The notes under the pieces: generated by a model
Told to the model about the DNA's origin: nothing
The model's input: only the letters and a program-made list of their open reading frames with translations
Databases searched by the model: none
Shown: positions 7,251 to 15,538 of the stretch, one piece after another
Layout: each line of letters starts with the position of its first letter
How positions within the stretch are numbered: the first letter of the stretch is position 1
Program-made: the position numbers and the translations under genes
Assembly: GCA_910589315.1 (NCBI GenBank)
Contig: CAJUTB010000002.1
Location: 62,001 to 126,000 of the forward strand
Direction: 5' to 3'
DNA length: 64,000 bases
From: an uncultured Oscillibacter sp.
GTDB taxonomy: Bacteria > Bacillota > Clostridia > Oscillospirales > Oscillospiraceae

Positions 7251-8636
7251 ATGATTTGGGACGAAAACCGGGAAAATGCTTATTGTGAAATCACTCCTGC
7301 AATTCTGGCTTTGAAAGAACAGTGGGAGAAGAAAAATTTTATTGACCCGCAGCTGTATAAGGACTACAACGTCAAGCGGGGCCTGCGGGACGAGGATGGA
7401 CGGGGCGTGCTGACCGGTCTGACCCGCGTGGCGGAGATTCAGTCCTATAACGTGGTGCCGGATGCCGTGGGCGAACACATCACCCCCGCGGAAGGCGTTT
7501 TGTATTACCGCGGCATCGACTGCCGGGAACTGGTGCGGGGGTCCGCGGCGCGAAAGCGGTTTGCCTTTGAGGAGGCGGCGTATCTGCTCTTGTTTGGAGA
7601 ATTGCCCAGCGAGGAGCATTTGCAGGATTTCTGCGACCAGCTGGCGTCCTACCGGACCCTGCCCACCAACTTTTTCCGGGACGTGATTATGAAAACGCCC
7701 CCGAAGGATTTGATGAACACCATGCAGCGGGGAATTCTGACCCTGTTCTGCTACGACGACAAGCCCAATGACACTGGTCTGGAAAATGTCCTCCGGCAGT
7801 GCCTTCAGCTCACGGCCAATATGCCCGTCCTGGCGATTTACGCCTATCAGGCGTGGCGGTATAATCAGGGAGAGAGCCTGTTCATCCATGTACCCCAGCC
7901 GCATTTGTCCACGGCGGAAAATTTCCTCCGCCTGCTTCGGGAGGACCGGGCCTATACGGAATTGGAAGCCCGGACGCTGGACGTGGCCCTGGTGCTTCAC
8001 GCCGACCACGGCGGCGGCAACAACTCGACCTTTACAAACCACGTCGTCACCTCCTCCGGCACAGACACGTATTCCGCCATTGCCGCGGCCATGGCTTCGC
8101 TGAAAGGCCCCCGTCACGGCGGAGCCAACAGCAAGGTTATGGAGATGATGGAGGATATCAAAGCGCACGTGCAGAACTGGGACGACGAAGGCTCTGTGCG
8201 GGATTATCTGGTCAAGCTGCTGAATAAGGAGGCGTTTGACGGCAGCGGCCTGATTTACGGCCTGGGCCATGCGGTCTATACCCGTTCCGACCCCCGCTGC
8301 GAAGTGTTCCGGGATTATGTCCATCTGCTTGCGGAGGAAAAGCACCTGGAAGAAGAAATGAGGCTGTATCAGAATGTGGAGCGCGTTGGCAAGGAGCTTT
8401 TGATGGAACGCCGTCACAAAGACGCCCTTTCCACGAACATTGATTTTTACAGCGGTTTTGTATATGAGATGCTGGGCCTGCCGATGGAATTGTATACGCC
8501 GTTGTTTGCTGTGGCGCGGATAGCGGGCTGGAGCGCGCACCGCATGGAGGAGCTGAGCGCGGGCGGTAAACTGATCCGGCCCCGGTATGAGTGCGTGGAG
8601 GCGCACCGGGAGTATCTTCCCATGGATCAGCGGTAA
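7251..8636 (+). CDS. gltA: Citrate (Si)-synthase / 2-methylcitrate synthase family
   Basis: A 461-residue citrate synthase condensing oxaloacetate and acetyl-CoA. The catalytic residues are visible: His in ALVLHADHGGGNNSTF (about 252-267), His in YGLGHAVYTRSDPR (about 336-349) and Asp in STNIDFYSGFVYEMLG (about 395-410). SLKGPRHGGANSKVMEMM is the conserved substrate loop. The protein is longer than the 370-380-residue type and has an N-terminal extension, as in many Clostridia. The start at 7251 is chosen because GAAAGGAGC lies 9 nt before it; an ATG at 7233 lies upstream of this RBS. It is monocistronic with its own promoter and terminator. It probably supplies 2-oxoglutarate through a partial TCA cycle; 2-methylcitrate synthase activity cannot be excluded. 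Confidence 0.93.
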   Translation: MIWDENRENAYCEITPAILALKEQWEKKNFIDPQLYKDYNVKRGLRDEDGRGVLTGLTRVAEIQSYNVVPDAVGEHITPAEGVLYYRGIDCRELVRGSAARKRFAFEEAAYLLLFGELPSEEHLQDFCDQLASYRTLPTNFFRDVIMKTPPKDLMNTMQRGILTLFCYDDKPNDTGLENVLRQCLQLTANMPVLAIYAYQAWRYNQGESLFIHVPQPHLSTAENFLRLLREDRAYTELEARTLDVALVLHADHGGGNNSTFTNHVVTSSGTDTYSAIAAAMASLKGPRHGGANSKVMEMMEDIKAHVQNWDDEGSVRDYLVKLLNKEAFDGSGLIYGLGHAVYTRSDPRCEVFRDYVHLLAEEKHLEEEMRLYQNVERVGKELLMERRHKDALSTNIDFYSGFVYEMLGLPMELYTPLFAVARIAGWSAHRMEELSAGGKLIRPRYECVEAHREYLPMDQR

Positions 8637-8694
8637 TTTTCCCCCGTCTGTCCGGGCGGTTTGAAACCGCCTGGGCAGAATGGGGAAAAATTTT
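8637..8694 (+). terminator. Terminator-like hairpin after citrate synthase
   Basis: A long imperfect stem begins with TTTTCCCC and closes with GGGGAAAAATTTT. The inner GGCGG(TTTGAAA)CCGCC stem makes a stable structure right after the stop codon. Confidence 0.6.
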
Positions 8695-8714
8695 GGAGAA
8701 AATGAAATTTTGGG

Positions 8715-8743
8715 TTGACAGCGGGCGCGGAATTGGCTATAAT
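8715..8743 (+). promoter_or_regulatory. Consensus sigma-A promoter of the tRNA-Leu cluster
   Basis: TTGACA (8715-8720), a 17-nt spacer and TATAAT (8738-8743): a perfect consensus promoter, as expected for stable RNA genes. It lies 34 nt upstream of the first tRNA. Confidence 0.85.
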
Positions 8744-8776
8744 GAGCAAGCAGTGTTTTTGAGGGCACTGTGAAAT

Positions 8777-8862
8777 GCGGCTGTGCTGGAACTGGTAGAC
8801 AGGCCAGCTTGAGGTGCTGGTGTCGATTCGACGTGTGGGTTCAAGTCCCGTCAGCCGCACCA
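8777..8862 (+). tRNA. tRNA-Leu (anticodon GAG)
   Basis: An 86-nt class II tRNA with encoded CCA. The acceptor stem is GCGGCTG/CAGCCGC. The anticodon stem is CCAGC/GCTGG with loop TTGAGGT, giving anticodon GAG (codon CUC and probably CUU). There is a long variable arm, and the T arm GTGGGTTCAAGTCCCGT contains the canonical TTCAAGT loop. It is the first member of a three-tRNA cluster behind a consensus promoter. Confidence 0.95.
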
Positions 8863-8888
8863 AGGGGACTGCAAGCGGTCCCCGGTAT

Positions 8889-8976
8889 GCGCGAGTGGTG
8901 GAATTGGCAGACTCGCTAGATTCAGGTTCTAGTGTCCTTTACGGACGTGCGGGTTCAAGTCCCGCCTCGCGCACCA
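8889..8976 (+). tRNA. tRNA-Leu (anticodon CAG), copy 1
   Basis: An 88-nt class II tRNA with encoded CCA. The acceptor stem is GCGCGAG/CTCGCGC. The anticodon stem is CTAGA/TCTAG with loop TTCAGGT, giving anticodon CAG, which reads CUG, the leucine codon used most in these high-GC genes. The long variable arm GTGTCCTTTACGGAC is typical of leucine tRNAs. It is identical over all 88 nt to the copy at 9080-9167. Confidence 0.95.
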
Positions 8977-9079
8977 GGCCAAAGGGTTCAGGTCCCGTCG
9001 GACGGGCGGGGCCTGTTTCCAGGCGATGCGTGGAGCAGCTTTTTGGTTTTTCAGATTTTAGGAAGTTCATAATAGATGC

Positions 9080-9167
9080 GCGCGAGTGGTGGAATTGGCA
9101 GACTCGCTAGATTCAGGTTCTAGTGTCCTTTACGGACGTGCGGGTTCAAGTCCCGCCTCGCGCACCA
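9080..9167 (+). tRNA. tRNA-Leu (anticodon CAG), copy 2
   Basis: An exact 88-nt duplicate of the preceding tRNA-Leu(CAG), 103 nt downstream, with intact acceptor stem, loop TTCAGGT and encoded CCA. The flanking sequences of the two copies differ, so only the gene itself is repeated. Confidence 0.95.
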
Positions 9168-9171
9168 GCTC

Positions 9172-9280
9172 AGAAATTCCCCTTACCGCTCCGCTTCCCG
9201 CCCCGAAGGGGCGGAAAGCTGCGCCGGACGGGGAATTTCTTCGCTTTCCACCGCGACTCGCTTCGCTGGACTCGCGGTGG
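9172..9280. repeat. Nested inverted-repeat element downstream of the tRNA cluster
   Basis: AGAAATTCCCC (9172-9182) pairs with GGGGAATTTCT (9230-9240) and encloses a perfect CCGCCCC/GGGGCGG hairpin at 9198-9214. A second hairpin, CCACCGCGA/TCGCGGTGG, follows at 9248-9280. No coding potential or T-run is seen. It may help end tRNA transcription or be an extragenic repeat. Confidence 0.5.
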
Positions 9281-9371
9281 AGAGGGGAACGGGGATGCGG
9301 GGCGGTTTTTTGGGGGAAACCGGTTTTGACTGTTGGCGGTTTGCATCCTTGTTGCAGAATATTGGACAATA

Positions 9372-9406
9372 CAGGAACAGCTTTCCGGCTGTTCCTGTGC
9401 TTTTTC
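9372..9406 (+). terminator. Intrinsic terminator between the tRNA cluster and gdpP
   Basis: Hairpin CAGGAACAGC/GCTGTTCCTG with a 6-nt loop, followed by TGCTTTTTC. Apart from this, the inverted repeats and the gdpP promoter, the 377 bases from 9168 to 9544 hold nothing recognisable. Confidence 0.65.
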
Positions 9407-9461
9407 GGACCGTGGTTGACGGTTTGGACGCTTTTTTTCCATCCGGACGGCACGATGACCA

Positions 9462-9490
9462 TTGCTTCTTTGAGAGAAGACTGGTATAAT
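9462..9490 (+). promoter_or_regulatory. Putative sigma-A promoter for the gdpP-rplI-dnaB block
   Basis: TTGCTT (9462-9467), a 17-nt spacer and TATAAT (9485-9490), with the gdpP ATG 55 nt downstream. Confidence 0.6.
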
Positions 9491-9544
9491 AATAGAACCT
9501 GTTGCCATTTGCCGGCACGTATTCCGAGACAAGGAGCCGCTGCT

Positions 9545-11539
9545 ATGAACGATAAAAAGCTGTCCCGACTCTTGAAGTCCAACCTCCAAATTTACTTTAT
9601 CTGCCTCCTGGCCTTTACCCTGGCCGCTGTCACAGTCAGCCCCACCCTGGCCCTCGCGGAGGGAATTGCCACCGTGGCCCTCTATGCGTACTTTACCCAG
9701 AGCGGCAAGAGCCGCCGTCAGAGTATCCTGCAATACATTGACAACGTGACCGGTAATGTGGAGACCGCCAGCAAATCCAATCTGGTCAATTCCCCTTTGC
9801 CAATTATGGTGTTTCGTCCCGATACGGGGGAGGTCATTTGGAGCAACGAGAATTTCCTTCAGTTAGCGGGCGTGCGGGAGCACCTTTTTGAAATGCGCAT
9901 TGAGGACGCCGCCCCGGAATTCCCGGTCCAATGGCTTCTGGAAGCCAAGTCCGAGTGTCCGGACCGTGTCGTCATGAACGGACGCCGCTTCCGGGTCTAC
10001 GGCAGCCTGGTCCGCGCCAAGGGCCGCAACGGAGAGCAGAACCTTGTCGCTACCACCTACTGGGTCGACACCACCGAATCCGACCAGCTTCGGGAGGCTT
10101 ACGACGCAACCCGTTTGGTACTGGCGGTATTGATGGTGGATAACTATGAGGATTTGATGAAATCCTGCGCGGACACCCAGCGCAGCGCGGTTCTGGCGCA
10201 GATTGATGAAAAACTCTCCACCTGGGCCGCCGCTGGCGACGGCCTGCTGCTGAAAACCGAACGGGATCATTACCTGTTTATTTTTGAGGAGCAGTATTAT
10301 AATCACTTTGTTGAGGAAAAATTCTCCATCCTGGACGCCATTCGGGACATCCATGTGAAAGAGGGCGTTTCTCCCACGCTGTCCATCGGCGTGGGCCTGG
10401 ATGCAGGCGGCATACCGGGACTCTACAAAAATGCAACCCTCTCCTTGGAAATGGCCCTGAGCCGCGGGGGAGATCAGGCCGTGGTCCGGGGCCGTACAGA
10501 CTTCGAGTTCTACGGAGGCCGCGCCAAAACCACCGAAAAACGCACGAAGGTCAAATCCCGGGTAATGGCCAGCGCCCTCGGGGAGCTGATGGCCGACGCG
10601 GAAGAAATTTACGTCATGGGCCACAGCTTTGCCGACATGGACGCCGTAGGCGCGGCGGCAGGCGTGTGCTGCGCCGCCCGGAAGCTGGGCCGCCGGGCGC
10701 AGATTGTCATCGACTGGGACCACAACGCCGCCCAGGCTGTTTTGGAACGGCTCAAAGCCCAGCCGGATTACGCCGGAGTCTTTGTGCCGCCCAACGAGGC
10801 ATTTGTGAAAATGCGCCCCGGCGCGCTGCTGATCGTGGTGGACACAAACCGGCCGGATCTGGTGGAAAGCCCCCAGATTCTGGACGCGTGCAACCGGGTG
10901 GCCGTCATCGACCACCACCGCCGCGCCGCCAGTTATATTGAAAACGCCGCCTTCAGCTTCCATGAACCCTATGCGTCCTCCGCATCCGAGCTGGTGACGG
11001 AACTGCTGCAATACCTCATTGAACCCGCGGACCTTCTGCGGGAAGAAGCCGAATCGCTTCTGGCGGGCATTGTGCTGGACACCAAGCATTTCACGCTCCG
11101 CACAGGCGGACGGACCTTCGAAGCGGCGGCGTTTCTCCGCCGGGCCGGCGCGGATACCACCGAGGTTCAGCGGATGTTCCAGGGCGATTTGAGCGGCATG
11201 GTATCGAAATACGACATTATCCGCCACGCCGGGCTGTACCGTCCGGACGTGGCCCTGGCGGTCGTCAGCCAGGAGGGCGTGGGCCGGGTGGCCGCGGCGC
11301 AGGCCGCCGATGAGCTTTTGAATCTGAAAGGCGTCAAGGCGTCTTTTGTGATCTATTCCAGCGGGGCGGATGTGCTGATGTCGGGCCGGTCGCTGGGGGA
11401 AGTAAACGTACAGGTGATTTTGGAGGCTCTTGGCGGCGGCGGCAACTCCGCCACAGCGGGCGGCCGCGTGGAAAACGGAAATTTGCAGGAGGTTGCCGGA
11501 CGCTTGCAGGCCGCCATCGACGCCTATTTCGAGAAATAA
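9545..11539 (+). CDS. gdpP: Cyclic-di-AMP phosphodiesterase GdpP
   Basis: A 664-residue membrane-anchored c-di-AMP phosphodiesterase. Two N-terminal hydrophobic helices (about 14-55) are followed by a PAS-like domain (about 80-165, PLPIMVFRPDTGEVIWSNENF) and a degenerate GGDEF domain (about 175-310). The DHH/DHHA1 phosphodiesterase has metal motifs GHSFADMDAVGAA (about 357-369), VVDTNRPD and DHHRR, and a C-terminal GGGGNSATAGGR. It hydrolyses c-di-AMP to pApA and so sets potassium, osmolyte and cell-wall homeostasis. ATG 9545 has AAGGAG upstream; longer readings would run back through the tRNA genes. The order gdpP-rplI-dnaB is a conserved Firmicutes arrangement. Confidence 0.94.
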   Translation: MNDKKLSRLLKSNLQIYFICLLAFTLAAVTVSPTLALAEGIATVALYAYFTQSGKSRRQSILQYIDNVTGNVETASKSNLVNSPLPIMVFRPDTGEVIWSNENFLQLAGVREHLFEMRIEDAAPEFPVQWLLEAKSECPDRVVMNGRRFRVYGSLVRAKGRNGEQNLVATTYWVDTTESDQLREAYDATRLVLAVLMVDNYEDLMKSCADTQRSAVLAQIDEKLSTWAAAGDGLLLKTERDHYLFIFEEQYYNHFVEEKFSILDAIRDIHVKEGVSPTLSIGVGLDAGGIPGLYKNATLSLEMALSRGGDQAVVRGRTDFEFYGGRAKTTEKRTKVKSRVMASALGELMADAEEIYVMGHSFADMDAVGAAAGVCCAARKLGRRAQIVIDWDHNAAQAVLERLKAQPDYAGVFVPPNEAFVKMRPGALLIVVDTNRPDLVESPQILDACNRVAVIDHHRRAASYIENAAFSFHEPYASSASELVTELLQYLIEPADLLREEAESLLAGIVLDTKHFTLRTGGRTFEAAAFLRRAGADTTEVQRMFQGDLSGMVSKYDIIRHAGLYRPDVALAVVSQEGVGRVAAAQAADELLNLKGVKASFVIYSSGADVLMSGRSLGEVNVQVILEALGGGGNSATAGGRVENGNLQEVAGRLQAAIDAYFEK

Positions 11540-11548
11540 GGAGAACCG

Positions 11549-11785
11549 ATGAAAAATTTTTTGTCAACCTATGTTTTGTGCCTGTTTCTGGCCGGGCTTT
11601 TATTCATGCTGTGTATGTCCTTTGGGTTCCGCTTCTGGATCGTCCTAGGGGCTGCCGCCCTCCCGGCTGCGCTTCTGGCCTCCGGGTGGCGGGAGCATGA
11701 CGAACGCATTCAAACGCTGGAAAAACGGATACAAGATATGGAAGCGCATACAATTCATATAGAAGAAAAGGAGAATGACCAATGA
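11549..11785 (+). CDS. Small membrane-anchored coiled-coil protein, unknown function
   Basis: A 78-residue protein. Two hydrophobic stretches (about residues 5-25 and 29-47) are followed by a charged heptad-like tail (HDERIQTLEKRIQDMEAHTIHIEEKE) that should form a short cytoplasmic coiled coil. The RBS AAGGAG precedes the ATG. It starts 10 nt after gdpP and its TGA overlaps the rplI ATG (ATGA), so it is co-translated with both neighbours. No family is recognised. The position suggests a partner or regulator of GdpP, but that is inference only. Confidence 0.72.
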   Translation: MKNFLSTYVLCLFLAGLLFMLCMSFGFRFWIVLGAAALPAALLASGWREHDERIQTLEKRIQDMEAHTIHIEEKENDQ

Positions 11786-12231
11786 AAGTAATTTTACAGC
11801 AGGACGTGAAGGGCCACGGCAAAAAGGGCCAGATGGTGGAGGTTTCCGAGGGCTACGCCCGAAACTTCCTCCTGCCCCGGAAAATCGCCGTCCCCGCCAC
11901 CGCCGACGCCATCAACACCATGAACCTCAAGGAGAAAGCCCGTCTGGCCGACGAGGCCCGCCGCAAGGCGGAAGCCGAGGCCGTGGCCGAAAAGCTGAAG
12001 GAGTGCCAGGTGAAGCTCACCGCCAAGGCCGGAACCGGCGGCCGCCTGTTCGGCGCAGTCACCACCAAGGAAATCTCCGAGGGCCTGCAAAAGCAGTACG
12101 GCATTGACATTCCGAAACAAAAGCTGGTGCTGGAGGACCCCATCAAAGCCTTTGGCAGCTACGAGGTCAAGGCCCGTCTGGGCTTTGAGATCATTGCGAC
12201 GGTTTATGTAGCGGTATTTGAAGAAAAATAA
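11782..12231 (+). CDS. rplI: 50S ribosomal protein bL9
   Basis: A 149-residue large-subunit protein bL9. It starts MKVILQQDVKGHGKKGQMVEV, and the bL9 signature GYARNFLLPRKIAVPAT sits at about residues 24-40. A long connecting helix rich in Ala/Glu/Arg (about 45-75) and a C-terminal domain (GGRLFGAVTTKEI onwards) follow. It binds 23S rRNA near the L1 stalk and restrains frameshifting. The start overlaps the upstream small gene by 4 nt; dnaB follows after 24 nt. Confidence 0.97.
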   Translation: MKVILQQDVKGHGKKGQMVEVSEGYARNFLLPRKIAVPATADAINTMNLKEKARLADEARRKAEAEAVAEKLKECQVKLTAKAGTGGRLFGAVTTKEISEGLQKQYGIDIPKQKLVLEDPIKAFGSYEVKARLGFEIIATVYVAVFEEK

Positions 12232-12255
12232 CTCCAGATAAAAAAGGTGGCTGCA

Positions 12256-13605
12256 ATGGCAAATGAAGACCTGCTGCTCCGGCAGCTCCCCCACGACCTG
12301 GATGCCGAGCAGGCTGTTCTGGGTTCCATGCTCATTGACGCGGACTGTGTAAAGGAGATCATCGACAAGCTCCGGCCCTCTGATTTCTACCTGCGGCAGA
12401 ACCAGGACATTTTCGAGGTCATCCACTCCATGTTCCTCCAATCTCTCCCCATCGACGGGATCACCGTCTGCGGCGAGATGCAGAAAGCTGGGCTTTTCGA
12501 CGAAAACACCCGCTCTTATCTGGCGCAGCTCATGGATGTCACGCCCACCAGCGTAAACGCCCCGGCTTACGCCGCCATTGTCCGGGACAAAGCCCTTCTC
12601 CGGGCGATTGCCCATGCGGCGTCGGAAATTACGGCCATGGTTCAGGAGGGCATAGGGGAAACCGACGCGCTCTTAGAAGCGGCGGAACAGAAAATTTACG
12701 CCATCCGCCGGGGCCAGAGCGCGCAGCAAATGGCCAGGATTCAGGAAGTCCTGCCCGAAGTGCTGGACCGCCTGAGTGAAATGAGCGAGCATGAAAACCA
12801 CCTTCCCGGCCTCTCCACCGGCCTCTCCGCCCTGGACCAGAAGATCACCGGCCTGAACAATTCGGACCTGATTCTTTTGGCGGCCCGGCCCGGCATGGGA
12901 AAAACCTCTATGGCGATGAATGTGGCCCTGAACGTCGCCAAGAACGAGGGGAAAAAGGTGGCCATTTTCTCCCTGGAAATGTCCAGGGAACAGCTGGTGA
13001 CGCGGCTGCTGTCCACGGAGGCTCTGGTGGAAAACAACCGCCTGCGTACCGGCCTTCTGCGGGAGACGGACTGGGAGAAAATCGCCGGAGCCGCTACGGT
13101 TCTGAACCACCTGGATATTCTGATTGACGACAATCCGCTGTTGTCCGTGGCGGACATGAACGCCAAATGCCGCCGGATTGAAAATCTGTGTCTGGTGGTG
13201 GTGGACTACCTGCAATTGATGACCTCCGCCGGAAACAGCCGCCGGGGCGGCGAAAACCGCCAGCAGGTGGTGTCCGACATTTCCCGGACGCTGAAAATCA
13301 TGGCGAAGGAGCTGGATGTGCCGGTGATCTGCCTGAGCCAGCTGAGCCGCGCCAATGAAAAACGGGACGACAAGCGTCCCATGCTCTCGGACCTCCGGGA
13401 ATCCGGTTCCATCGAGCAGGACGCGGACATCGTTATGTTTTTGTACCGGGACGACTACTATGACGAGGAGTCCCAGGAGCGGAATATTGCGGAATGTATT
13501 GTGGCAAAGAACCGCCATGGCGAAACGGGCAAGGTGAAGCTCCAATGGTCGCCGGAGTATACCCAGTTCTCCACGCTGGATAAGAGATATGGCGATGGGG
13601 ATTGA
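12256..13605 (+). CDS. dnaB: Replicative DNA helicase DnaB (DnaC in Bacillus naming)
   Basis: A 449-residue hexameric replication-fork helicase. The N-terminal primase-interaction domain carries PHDLDAEQAVLGSML (about 11-25). The RecA-like motor has Walker A ARPGMGKTSMA (about 213-223), Walker B LVVVDYLQLM (about 312-321), and the QLSRANEKRDDKRPMLSDLRESG(S)IEQDAD motif H3/arginine-finger region. ATG 12256 is taken as the start because AAGGTGG lies 8 nt before it; a GTG at 12247 is possible. Its 3' end overlaps tilS by 17 nt. Confidence 0.96.
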   Translation: MANEDLLLRQLPHDLDAEQAVLGSMLIDADCVKEIIDKLRPSDFYLRQNQDIFEVIHSMFLQSLPIDGITVCGEMQKAGLFDENTRSYLAQLMDVTPTSVNAPAYAAIVRDKALLRAIAHAASEITAMVQEGIGETDALLEAAEQKIYAIRRGQSAQQMARIQEVLPEVLDRLSEMSEHENHLPGLSTGLSALDQKITGLNNSDLILLAARPGMGKTSMAMNVALNVAKNEGKKVAIFSLEMSREQLVTRLLSTEALVENNRLRTGLLRETDWEKIAGAATVLNHLDILIDDNPLLSVADMNAKCRRIENLCLVVVDYLQLMTSAGNSRRGGENRQQVVSDISRTLKIMAKELDVPVICLSQLSRANEKRDDKRPMLSDLRESGSIEQDADIVMFLYRDDYYDEESQERNIAECIVAKNRHGETGKVKLQWSPEYTQFSTLDKRYGDGD

Positions 13606-14959
13606 TTTGCAGGATGCCCGGCTGTTTATGCGGACGCGGCTGGCCAATAGAGACGCGCCGCCGCCCCGCCTGCTGGCGGCGGTCTCGGGGGGGCTGGACT
13701 CCATGTGTCTCCTGCGGTTCCTTCTGGACTGGCAGGCGGAAAACGGCGGGACCGTTATCGCCGCCCACTTCAACCACCGCCTCCGGGGCGAGACGGCGGA
13801 CCGGGACGAGGAGTTCGTGCGGAACTGGTGCCGGGAAAACGGCGTGCCCTTTGTCCGCGGCGACGGGGATACCCGCGCCTACGCCCGGCATGAGGGACTG
13901 AGCATTGAGGAGGCGGCGCGGCGGCTGCGGTACGGCTTTCTGGAACGGACGGCAAAGGCGAAAAAGTGCGCCTGGATTCTCACCGCCCATCACGCCGACG
14001 ACAACGCGGAAACGATGCTGCTGAATCTGATCCGCGGCTCGGGAAGCCGGGGGCTGTCCGGCATTCCGGCTATACGGGGAAACATTGCCCGTCCCTTCCT
14101 CTGGGAGACGCGGGCGGAGCTGGAGCGGTACGCCGCGGCGCGGGGAATTCCCCACGTGGAGGACGAAACCAACCAGGACCCCGGCGCGGCCTCCCGGAAT
14201 CTGCTGCGGCAGAGGGTCCTGCCGGCTCTGCGGGAGATCAATCCCCGCGCGGTGCAGAACATGGGCCGGACCGCCGCGATTCTCGAACGGGAAAACGCGC
14301 TTTTGGACCGGCAGGCGCAGACGCTGGTCGGCAAGGCCCGTATGGAGAAAGGCGTTTTGCGCATGGAACGGCGTCTGCTGTCGGAGACCCATGCGGCCAT
14401 TGCGGAACCGGCCGTACTGCACCTGCTGGAATCCGTCTGCGGGCGGCGGCGAAACCTGACCGCAATGGATGCGGAGATGGTGCTGGTTCTGTGCCGGAAG
14501 GACGAGGAAAAGTGGGAACTGCGCCTGCCCTATAACCTGTTGGTCCGGGGCGAGGGACCGGATCTGGCGGTTCTGTGCCTGCCGCCGCCGCCGGGACCGG
14601 CGTCCATTGTGCCGGGCCGGGGAGTGGCGTTTGGCGAGTGGTTCGTGACGCTGGGCGCGGAACCGGGCCGGGGGGCTTCCTACCCCGTCGCCCTGCCGGA
14701 GAAAACGCCGCTGGCCGTTTCGGCCTGGAAAAGCGCGGACCGGATGACGCTTCCCGGCGCGCGGGGACCGCGGTCTTTGAAGCGGCTGTGCGCCGACGCG
14801 GGCTTCCGCCCGTGGCAGAGAGACGCGCTTCCGGTGCTGCGGGCGGACGGAGAGCCTGCGGCGGTGCCCGGCGTGGGGGTGGATGCGGCGTTTATGCCCC
14901 AGGATGGGAAACCAGTGCTGTATGTGACGTTTACAAAGGAGGACGGAAATGCACAATGA
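13589..14959 (+). CDS. tilS: tRNA(Ile)-lysidine synthetase TilS
   Basis: A 456-residue enzyme that attaches lysine to C34 of tRNA-Ile(CAU), so that it reads AUA. It has the PP-loop AAVSGGLDSMCLL (about 30-42) and the HxxDDNAETMLLNLIRGSG block (about 133-151). A TilS middle domain follows, and then the C-terminal domain with SADRMTLPGARGPRSLKRL. The start lies within the end of dnaB; a second ATG two codons later is equally possible. It overlaps hpt by 11 nt. The tilS-hpt-ftsH order is a standard Firmicutes arrangement. Confidence 0.94.
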   Translation: MAMGIDLQDARLFMRTRLANRDAPPPRLLAAVSGGLDSMCLLRFLLDWQAENGGTVIAAHFNHRLRGETADRDEEFVRNWCRENGVPFVRGDGDTRAYARHEGLSIEEAARRLRYGFLERTAKAKKCAWILTAHHADDNAETMLLNLIRGSGSRGLSGIPAIRGNIARPFLWETRAELERYAAARGIPHVEDETNQDPGAASRNLLRQRVLPALREINPRAVQNMGRTAAILERENALLDRQAQTLVGKARMEKGVLRMERRLLSETHAAIAEPAVLHLLESVCGRRRNLTAMDAEMVLVLCRKDEEKWELRLPYNLLVRGEGPDLAVLCLPPPPGPASIVPGRGVAFGEWFVTLGAEPGRGASYPVALPEKTPLAVSAWKSADRMTLPGARGPRSLKRLCADAGFRPWQRDALPVLRADGEPAAVPGVGVDAAFMPQDGKPVLYVTFTKEDGNAQ

Positions 14960-15500
14960 GGTAGAGAAAGACATCTTGAAGGTGTTGGTATCCGAGGAGG
15001 AGATTCAGCGGCGCGTTTCGGAGCTGGGCGAGGCCCTCGCCCAAAAGCTGGCGGGAAAAGAGCCGTTGTTCCTGGGGGTTTTGAAGGGCTGTTTTGTGTT
15101 TATGGCGGACCTGGTGCGGGCGTGTCCCCTCAAGTGCGACGTGGAGTTCATGGCCCTCAGCTCCTACCGGGGCGGAACGGTCTCCTCCGGCCGGGTGGAG
15201 ATCACCCAGGACCTGCACAGCAGCGTGGCGGGGCGGGACCTGGTGATTGTGGAGGATATTCTGGACTCCGGCGCCACGCTTGCATTTTTGAAAGAGACCC
15301 TTCTGGAACGGGGCGCGGCGTCCATTACCATCGTGACGCTGCTGGATAAGCCGTCCCGCCGCACAAAGGCCGTCGCCGCCGATCTGGCGGGCTTCACGAT
15401 CCCCGACGCCTTCGTTGTGGGCTACGGCCTGGACTATGACCAGAAATACCGCAATATCCCGTACATCGGCGTATTAAAGCCAGAGGCTTACTCGGTCTGA
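14949..15500 (+). CDS. hpt: Hypoxanthine phosphoribosyltransferase
   Basis: A 183-residue purine-salvage enzyme converting hypoxanthine or guanine and PRPP to IMP or GMP. The PRPP-binding motif is LVIVEDILDSGATLAFL (about 97-113). FLGVLKGCFVFMADLVR and the C-terminal VVGYGLDYDQKYRNIPYIGVL complete the type I PRTase pattern. The RBS AAAGGAGGACGG overlaps the end of tilS. The ftsH gene follows after 38 nt. Confidence 0.96.
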   Translation: MHNEVEKDILKVLVSEEEIQRRVSELGEALAQKLAGKEPLFLGVLKGCFVFMADLVRACPLKCDVEFMALSSYRGGTVSSGRVEITQDLHSSVAGRDLVIVEDILDSGATLAFLKETLLERGAASITIVTLLDKPSRRTKAVAADLAGFTIPDAFVVGYGLDYDQKYRNIPYIGVLKPEAYSV

Positions 15501-15538
15501 AGCGGCACGCCGTCCGCTTGTAAAAGGAGGGACCCATA

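Noticed and set aside
8814..9110. Open frame across the tRNA-Leu cluster
   Set aside because: It is a translation of tRNA sequence, a well-known annotation artefact.
9086..9544. N-terminal extension of gdpP into the tRNA-Leu gene
   Set aside because: The frame runs through a tRNA and a promoter; the RBS and the family length support the start at 9545.
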